Source of the DNA: Helianthus annuus
Lineage: Eukaryota; Streptophyta; Magnoliopsida; Asterales; Asteraceae
Direction of reading: 5' to 3'
Length of the DNA: 64,000 bases
Assembly: GCF_002127325.2 (NCBI RefSeq)
Contig: NC_035435.2
Location: forward strand, 125,388,934-125,452,933
Positions 56,601 to 64,000 of the stretch are shown here, piece after piece; within the stretch, counting starts at the first letter, position 1; every line of letters begins with the position of its first letter. A program made the translations under genes and the position numbers. The notes under the pieces are model-generated. The model saw only the letters and a list, made by a program, of their open reading frames with translations. It was not told the DNA's origin and made no database searches.

Positions 56601-56998
56601 GAATTCGATCGTAACTTTCTCGTTTCATAACGAAACTTTGCGAAATTTATATATTATATTTTGGTGAGGGTATAATACCGTTACAAAGCCTTGGGAACGT
56701 TAAAGGGTCACTCAGAGGTATAATTAAACATGTTGACACAGTTAACCCCTGTAGCTTGTAATCTCTCACTTTCTTTCGTGTTTCGCTTTCGTACGATCTA
56801 TGATACATTCGTTTGAAGGTTCAAGCATTTATTTAGGGTTACTATACAGTATATTTACCCTTGTTGACATTTATAACCCTCGAATTTATATACTTTCAAG
56901 GTTTGTCAAAATTAGTCCTTTATTTAATATCAATGCCACGTGTAAACAAATGACACGTGTTAACACATTATTGGACACAAAAATTTCGAGGTGTTACA
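53605..56998 (-). repeat. Element A 3' LTR (3394 bp)
   Basis: On the plus strand it runs from tgtcacaccccga to gaggtgttaca. A minus-strand TATA (TATAAATAG) lies at 56050-56042. A CpG-rich block with cgcgacccgc/gcgggtcgcg repeats lies at 56226-56352, upstream of it. Confidence 0.93.
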
Positions 56999-57035
56999 TC
57001 CTCACCCCCTTAAAATAAATCTCGACCCGAGATTT
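56999..57035 (-). promoter_or_regulatory. Element A polypurine tract and stem-loop
   Basis: Minus-strand AAGGGGGTGAGGA (57011-56999) abuts the LTR. The perfect palindrome aaatctcgacccgagattt (57017-57035) lies between it and the pol stop. Confidence 0.85.
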
Positions 57036-58657
57036 ACTCAAATAAATAGGGGTACTTTTCTTTCATTGTAGCTTCGACTTCCCACGTATATTCAGGACCT
57101 CTACGAGCATCCCATTTGACTTTTACAATCGGTACGTGCTTTCTTCGAAGTTTCTTCACCTGTCGATCTTCAATCGACAAAGGTTTTTCTATGAACTTTA
57201 AGCTCTCATCTATATGCACATCTGTATGTGGAATCACCAATGATTCATCGGCGAAGCACTTTTTGAGATTGCAGATGTGGAACACATTGTGAATTCCATT
57301 GAGCTCTTCAGGCAAGTTCAACTTATAGGCGACTGACCCGACCCGTTCAATGACCTCAAAAGGTCCTATGTATCTCGGACTCAGTTTGCCTTTCTTGCCG
57401 AAACGCATCACCCCCTTCCAGGGTGACACCTTAAGTAATACCTTTTCACCCACTTCGAAGTGAAAATCCTTACGCTTTGGATCAGCGTAGCTCTTCTGCC
57501 TATCGCGGGCAGCCTTGAGACGTTCCCGGATCTGGACAATCTTGTCCGTTGTCTGGAAAACAATCTCTGGTCCTGATAATTGGACCTCTCCTACTTCCGC
57601 CCAACAAACAGGCGATCTACATTTCCTACCGTATAATGCCTCGAAAGGCGCAGCCTTTATGCTGGTGTGGTAGCTATTATTGTAGGAGAATTCGATCAGG
57701 GGTAGATTCTTATCCCAGTTACCACCTAAATCGATTGCACATGCACGAAGCATGTCTTCAAGCGTTTGGATAGTACGCTCACTTTGACCGTCCGTCTGTG
57801 GATGGTAAGCCGTACTAAAGTTTAAACGCGTGCCCAAAGATTGCTGGAAACTCTTCCAAAAGTGAGATGTGTATCTAGTATCCCTGTCGGAGATAATAGA
57901 CACAGGTATGCCGTGTAAGGCTACAATCTTATCAACATAAAGTTGGGCTAACATATCGGAGCTATACGTCTCCTTGATGGGTAGAAAATGAGCTGATTTA
58001 GTCAGCCTATCGACTATGACCCATATTGTATCGTTTCCTTTCCTGGTTTTGGGTAACTTGGTTATGAAGTCCATAGTTACGCATTCCCACTTCCACTCGG
58101 GAAGTTCAGGCTGTTGTAGCAAGCCAGACGGCCTTTGGTGCTCGGCTTTGACTTGAGCACAAGTCAAGCACTTTGCTACATGGGCGGCTACAGACTTTTT
58201 CAAGCCTATCCACCAATAATTTGCCTTTAAGTCTTGGTACATCTTGTCAGCACCAGGATGGACTGAGTATTTGGAACTATGGGCTTCCTGGAGAATAACA
58301 TCTCGTAGTCCTCCATAAATCGGAACCCATATACGTCCGTTCAGCCTAAGAATTCCATCCTTGCTAAGAGTCAACTGCTCCTCAGTTACTCCCAGCTTTT
58401 CATTAGGGTAATTAGCTTCCAACACAGCCTCGCGCTGTGCAGCTAAAATCCTTTCAATTAAATTGTTCTTGACTTCAATGCTCTTGGCATTGATCCGAAT
58501 AGGTTTTACCCTTTCTTTCCTGCTTAAGGCATCAGCAACCACATTTGCTTTGCCGGGATGGTACCTGATCTCGCAATCATAGTCATTCAAGGTTTCCATC
58601 CAACGGCGCTGCCTCATGTTCAACTCTTTCTGATTGAACAGGTGCTGGAGGCTTTTG
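57034..58657 (-). CDS. pol: Element A Pol fragment: RNase H end, integrase, chromodomain
   Basis: One open frame of about 540 codons has no lesion. It begins inside RNase H ([26 protein letters not shown]). The motif GRIWVP keeps its Trp. Integrase follows with HHCC ([20 protein letters not shown]), the catalytic Asp in MDFITKLP, the Asp in SDRDTRYTS, and the Glu in [10 protein letters not shown]. The GPF domain ([13 protein letters not shown]) and a chromodomain-like tail ([18 protein letters not shown]) end at TAA, touching the stem-loop. Chromodomain-like tails are thought to guide integration to heterochromatin. The 5' side is cut by B's LTR. Among the elements here, A has the best-kept integrase. 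Confidence 0.9.
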
Positions 58658-61600
58658 TGTCACACCCCGATTTCCACGTGTCTCACCGGTGGGCCCGGTG
58701 GGGGATTACCGTGACGATGTTGGCAACAATATAGTCAAACCACACAATTATATAATGCACAGCGGAAGCATAATTTAAATATATAATTTCAACCTCTGAT
58801 TGTAATATCAAAATGTATTACAGAAGTTGAATATCCACAGTGGATCGTAAATACAGATAATTATTGTTCCATTAGATACTGCAATCAAGCTTGCGAGGCT
58901 TATCCCGACGCTAGGGAGCTAATACCAGCCAATTACGTTTAGGTACCTGCACTTAATCTTTTTGGGGAAAATACGTCAGTTTACACTGGTAAATACATTC
59001 AACTGACACATTTGAAAATGTTTATTAAAATTGATTTGAATGCACAAGGCACAAACTCTTTTATAACTTGGGAAAATTCATAATGATCTTGTGAACGTTT
59101 TACATGTTCTTTTATGCGTTCAGTAGCCCGGGTCGTGCCGGGTTAAAGATTTATAGACACACCACGTTTGCGTAAAACCGTAGTACAGAAACCAACGGCT
59201 ACGTCTTTTAGTTTTAATGTCGACACTTTATACCGGGTGTACGCCTACACCGGGATGTCGATGGTCGTGGCCATTTCGTAAAATGATGCCGAGGATATCC
59301 GGGACAACGGTCATTAAACCCCCCAAAGGCTTATAAGCAACAAAACTGTTTAAATGAGCCAATCATATTATTTAGTTATCCACCTAAGCGGTGGACGAAT
59401 ATAGTGCTCAATCAAGCGGTATTAATATACCGTAACCCAAGCCCATATAGGGGAAATAAGTCAAAAGTATTTACCTTTGCAAGTATTAATCCTTAATTTA
59501 GATCAAGTCACCGATAGCTTTTACTGGGGCTCCTAATCTGGAACGAAGGTTTTAATTAACCTCTTAGAATCCTAACGGTCCTTATATTAGCCGTAGCTTA
59601 AACCGGTTGATTCCGATATATAGATATGGTTAATTCGCACGAAAAGGCGAAAACCGAGAATGGAGTATGATTTGGACCCAACAAGTTTAGAGACTTGTTT
59701 CATATGGGTTTATAGTTCATAATCTGGATTTTGGGGTTCAAATAGTATAATTTGACCCGTATCGGCTATTGCACGAAAACTAGTTTCATGAGCCGTACCG
59801 TGTGCGCGAATAGGCGAAACGGTTAACCATAAGAGTCGTACGCTTATTTCCTAAGTCAATATGCCTTAAAAGTATTCTGGTATCAGTAGGATACCTTCCG
59901 TAATGCCCGTAACGAGTTTAAGTTAATATTATGCCCCGTAGGGGCTTTTCGGTCATTTTAAAGACTTTAAAAGGGATTTTCGAGTTCTACAGGAAATCTG
60001 AGTTTCCCGAACAGTTTATAAAGCTTAAAATACTTTATTTATTATTTAAAATTAGTAGCAACTGGAATCGGGTCAAAAGACCTTGTAGAACTCCCGTTTT
60101 GGCCAAAAAGGGCATATTCGGTATTTACCGAACCGTAGCCATAACCGCAGGTTATGAGCAAGGTAAAAATTATTAAAAATCTTTAAAATTCCCAAAATAT
60201 TATTTTACCACAGTGGGTAAAAGTTTTGGTGACGAAAACTTGGGTTAGATGGGCGTTATGCTAATTGCGCCGTTAATTACAAAACTTTCTTAAAAGTGCG
60301 CCTTTTAGCATAACTCTCATTCTAGACCTCGGATTGACGTGAAACTTTAGGGACATGCTTATAATTTAACAAGCAAGGTTTTGGTCCGTTCACGTGTCCG
60401 AAATACTCGTTTTAATTTTAAAAGGCCGTTACGGTCAACCTTTAGGCGAATGACGGAAAATGCGCTAAAGACTTGGATAACTCATGAACCGACCACAGAG
60501 GCTTATACCAACATGTGACCTGGTCCTAAGAGAGTCCTAAGGTATATTTATACCTCACTAAAACGGGTCAGAACTGAAGTCAAAGCAAAAGTCAAACTTT
60601 TGCGACTTTCGGCTCCGAACCGGTTCTATATAGTAAATGATCGATTCAAACGAGCGCAAACAGGTTTATATACTTATTATCATGTTTTATGATTGTCAAA
60701 ACAGGTTCCATAACATATACATTACAGATTATGCATAAATCGCTAAAATAGCTTTCTGTTGACTTTTTAACCGCACGTTTGACTCGATAATTGACATAGT
60801 TAGGGTGGTGATCAGGGGGAACCCTTTTAGAGGTTTAATACCCACATAAATACCAACTCAAAACTACTTTTGGTTCGTCATAAGACTGAACCATTTGCAA
60901 GATATTGCAATGACAACCGTTAGTTACGACGGTTGTGTTTATAGGCTATAACTATGGAAATGTGACACCATAAAGGGTGAGATCACTTACAGAGGTTGTG
61001 TTCTTGACTATAGAGCAGAAGAAAAGCTAGAGAGCTCCTTAGAATGATCAGATTAGTGTGTTTTGAGTGTGATGAAGGTTATGAGCACTAAGGTGCTATT
61101 TATAGCCAAGAACAAGCTCCAAGATCATTACAACTCATGCTAGGGATGAATGTGGATCAGTGGCATGTGTCCTAGAGATGTATGGGTCGTGTAGGGGCAC
61201 CCATGCTGCCATAATTGATCAAATGATCGTTCAAAGGTGCCAAAAGCCAAGTAGTTACAAGGTTTCTGCATCTGGGCACTTTACGCGGCCCGCATGGGAG
61301 TTCCATGCCATTTTAACGCGGGTCGCCTAAAGTTCAAAAATCAGACGCGAAATAGAGGAGGCTCGCGGCCCGCCTCAACTTATGTTGAAACCTTACGCGG
61401 GTCGCCTAAGGTTATATTTTCTGAATTTTTAAATCTTTTTGTAATTATTACAGAATCTGGCCATTAATAACGAAATCTTTCGTAATGATTTGCCTGACCT
61501 TTCGGTTTTGAAGGGTAACTTTGCGGTTTGGCCCTCGGTTATTTACCGATAGGGGCCTCGTGTTAATTACCCGCATTATTAAGTCCCCGGTTTATTTATT

Positions 61601-62050
61601 ATTTATATTGGAAAGCCTTAACTTTCACTGTTGACGCTTTTAACCCTTCTTCTACGAATTCGATCGTATCTTTCTCGTTTCATATCGAAGCTTCGCGAAA
61701 TTTATATATATTATTTTAGTGAGGGTATAATACCGTTACAAGGTCTTTGGGACGTTAAAGGGTCACTCAGAGGTATTATTAAACATGTTGACACAGTTAA
61801 CCCCTGTAGTTTGTAATCTCCCACTTTCTTCCGCGTTTTATATTTGTACGATCTATAATTTATTCGTTTGAAGGTTTAAGCATTATTTAGGGATACTATA
61901 CAGTATATTTACCCTTGTTGACATTTATAACCCTCGAATTTATATACTTTCAAGGTTTGTCAAAATTAGTCCTTATTTATTATAGATGCCACGTGTAAAC
62001 AAATGACACGTGTTATCACATCATTGGACACAAAAATTCGAGGTGTTACA
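58658..62050 (-). repeat. Element B 3' LTR (3393 bp)
   Basis: It is collinear with the LTR of A (3394 bp) over its whole length, with scattered substitutions and small indels. A minus-strand TATA lies at 61104-61096. A CpG-rich block lies at 61281-61410. Confidence 0.93.
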
Positions 62051-62087
62051 TCCTCACCCCCTTAAAATAAATCTCGACCCGAGATTT
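62051..62087 (-). promoter_or_regulatory. Element B polypurine tract and stem-loop
   Basis: It has the same sequence as in A: AAGGGGGTGAGGA (62063-62051) and aaatctcgacccgagattt (62069-62087). Confidence 0.85.
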
Positions 62088-64000
62088 ACTCAAATAAATA
62101 GGGGTATTTTTCTTTCATTGTAGCTTCGACTTCCCACGTATATTCAGGACCTCTACGAGCATCCCATTTGACTTTTACAATCGGTACGTGCTTTCTGCGA
62201 AGCTTCTTCACCTGTCGATCTTCAATCGACAAAGGTTTTCTATGAACTTTAAGCTCTCATCTATATGCACATCTGTGTGTGGAATCACCAATGATTCGTC
62301 GGCGAAGCACTTTTTGAGATTGCAGATGTGGAACACATTGTGAATTCCATTGAGCTCTTCAGGCAAGTTCAGTTTATAGGCAACTGATCCGACTCGTTCA
62401 ATGACCTCAAAAGGCCCTATGTATCTCGGACTCAGCTTGCCCTTCTTGCCGAAACGCATCACCCCCTTCCAGGGTGACACCTTAAGTAATACCTTTTCAC
62501 CCACTTCGAAGTGAAAATCCTTACGCTTTGGATCAGCGTAGCTCTTCTGCCTATCGCGGGCAGCTTTGAGATGTTCCCGGATCTGGACAATCTTGTCCGT
62601 AGTCTGGAAAACAATCTCTGGTCCCGATAATTGGACCTCTCCTACTTCCGCCCAACAAACAGGCGATCTGCATTTCCTACCATATAATGCCTCAAAAGGC
62701 GCAGCCTTTATGCTGGTGTGGTAGCTATTATTGTAGGAGAATTCGATCAGGGGTAGGTTTTATCCCAATTACCACCTAAATCGATCGCACATGCACGAAG
62801 CATGTCTTCTAGCGTTTGGATAGTACGCTCACTTTGACCGTCCGTCTGTGGATGGTAAGCCGTACTAAAATTTAAACGCGTGCCCAAAGATTGCTGGAAA
62901 CTCTTCCAGAAGTGAGATGTGTATCTAGTATCCCTGTCGGAAATAATAGACACAGGTATGCCGTGTAAGGCTACAATCTTATCAACATAAAGTTGGGCTA
63001 ACATATCGGAGCTATACGTCTCCTTGATGGGTAGAAAATGAGCTGATTTAGTCAGCCTATCGACTATGACCCATATTGTATCATTTCCTTTCCTGGTCTT
63101 GGGTAACTTGGTTATGAAATCCATAGTTACGCATTCCCACTTCCACTCGGGAAGTTCAGGCTGTTGTAGCAAGCCAGACGGCTTTTGGTGCTCGGCTTTG
63201 ACTTGAGCACAAGTCAAGCACTTTGCTACATGGGCGGCTACAGACTTTTTCAAGCCTATCTACCAATAATTTGCCTTTAAGTCTTGGTACATTTTGTCAG
63301 CACCAGGATGGACTGAGTATTTGGAACTATGGGCTTCCTGGAGAACAACATCTCGTAGTCCTCCATATATCGGAACCCATATACGTCCGTTCAGCCTAAG
63401 AATTCCATCCTTGCTAAGAGTCAACTGCTCCTCAGTTACTCCTAGCTTTTCATTTGGATAATTAGCTTCCAACACAGCCTCACGCTGCGCAGCTAATATC
63501 CTTTCCATCAAATTATTTTTAACCTCAATGCTCTTGGCATTGATTCGAATGGGCTTTACCCTTTCTTTCCTGCTCAATGCATCGGCGACCACATTCGCCT
63601 TGCCGGGATGGTACCTGATTTCACAGTCATAATCATTCAGGGTTTCCATCCAACGACGTTGTCTCATGTTCAACTCTTTCTGGTTGAACAGGTGCTGGAG
63701 GCTTTTGTGATCAGAATAAATCACAAATTTAATACCATAAAGGTAGTGCCTCCATAACTTCAGTGCAAATACAACGGCACCCAACTCCAAATCATGGGTG
63801 GTGTAATTCTTTTCATGCACCTTTAATTGCCTTGAAGCATAGGCAATCACCTTGCCCTTCTGCATAAGCACACACCCCATGCCTGTGTGTGATGCATCGC
63901 AGTAAACTACGAATTCATCTGTACCCTCAGGTAATGTCAACACAGGTGCGTTGCTTAGCTTTTGCTTCAGTATTTCGAAGGACTCTTGCTGCTTCGGCCC
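62088..64000 (-). pseudogene. pol: Element B RNase H-integrase-chromodomain, broken
   Basis: The sequence is nearly the same as A's but with three visible lesions. A TAG at 63260-63262 replaces the second Trp of YWWIG. A base is lost near 62756 inside the integrase core region. A T is lost near 62235 in a T-run, which shifts the frame before the chromodomain-like tail. RNase H ([22 protein letters not shown]) is open to the window edge. GRIWVP is intact. The integrase motifs [17 protein letters not shown] and [10 protein letters not shown] are kept. Confidence 0.88.

Larger units (their letters stand above)
53605..58657 (-). mobile_element. Element A: Tekay-type LTR retrotransposon, 3' part
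   Basis: On the minus strand: the end of RNase H, integrase, stem-loop, polypurine tract and 3' LTR. It is inserted in C's LTR at 53604/53605 and is cut in RNase H by B at 58657/58658. The 5' part should lie to the right of B, outside the window. Confidence 0.88.
58658..64000 (-). mobile_element. Element B: same family as A, inserted in A, runs off the right edge
   Basis: The 3' LTR (58658-62050), polypurine tract, integrase and RNase H match A closely. The LTR interrupts A's RNase H after gaggcttttg, and B itself shows the uninterrupted sequence at the same place (near 63700). The 5' half is outside the window. Confidence 0.88.

Noticed and set aside
53605..62050. Reading 53605-56998 and 58658-62050 as the two LTRs of one short element
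   Set aside because: Both copies are followed on the right by the same polypurine tract and integrase, so both are 3' LTRs, and no PBS lies between them. They belong to two elements.
1..64000. tRNA, rRNA, host genes or organelle DNA
   Set aside because: The tRNA-like stretches are primer binding sites only, and I found no cloverleaf, rRNA core or host-type gene.

Overview
This is nuclear DNA of a flowering plant. I see no host single-copy gene, tRNA or rRNA in it: almost every base I can explain belongs to a transposable element or its debris. The set of families (Tat-type gypsy with an antisense extra gene, chromodomain gypsy of the Tekay/Del type with long LTRs, a copia element with a very long leader, hAT, Mutator-like MITE, L1-type LINE) and the protein wording recall repeat-rich Asteraceae genomes. 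That family guess is from memory, not from a search.

Left block (1-24722). A Tat-type gypsy element runs from beyond the left edge to its 3' LTR end near 24722. A copia-type LTR (1-411) sits in its RNase H region. After pol comes a two-intron antisense gene (6229 down to 3381), now broken, then a polypurine tract and the 3' LTR. That LTR was split by Tekay element E (6855-24579, target duplication attct). E's own 3' LTR was split by minus-strand element F (14805-24019).

Middle block (24723-46340). A 301-bp Mutator-like MITE with 9-bp target duplications is followed by a decayed Harbinger-like ORF1 remnant and a 0.45-kb foldback. Next comes a complete LTR element with no protein-coding capacity (G, 27751-35641, duplication cttgg). 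Then an L1-type LINE fragment is interrupted by a hAT element (35945-36839, duplication gggtcgag) and by a complete Tekay element H (36976-46113, duplication aattg). The LINE frame continues across both insertions.

Right block (46346-64000). AT-rich DNA with a Helitron-like end leads into a four-deep nest. Copia element D (LTR 47356-47693, leader, gag) is cut by the LTR of C (50541-53604). C's LTR is cut by minus-strand Tekay element A (53605-58657), whose RNase H is cut by B, a member of the same family (58658 to the right edge). The right halves of all four lie outside the window.

Function. E, F, H and B all carry stops or frameshifts, so none is autonomous as it stands; the visible part of A's pol is open. 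Retained cis-signals (PBS, polypurine tract, LTR ends) and near-identical LTR pairs in G and H indicate recent movement, with proteins supplied in trans for G. The most interesting unexplained structures are: a stem-loop with compensating base changes between the pol stop and the polypurine tract in five Tekay-like families; two regular motif arrays in the copia leader; a palindrome array just upstream of the H LTR TATA box; and a series of stem-loops with a shared loop in the non-coding element G.
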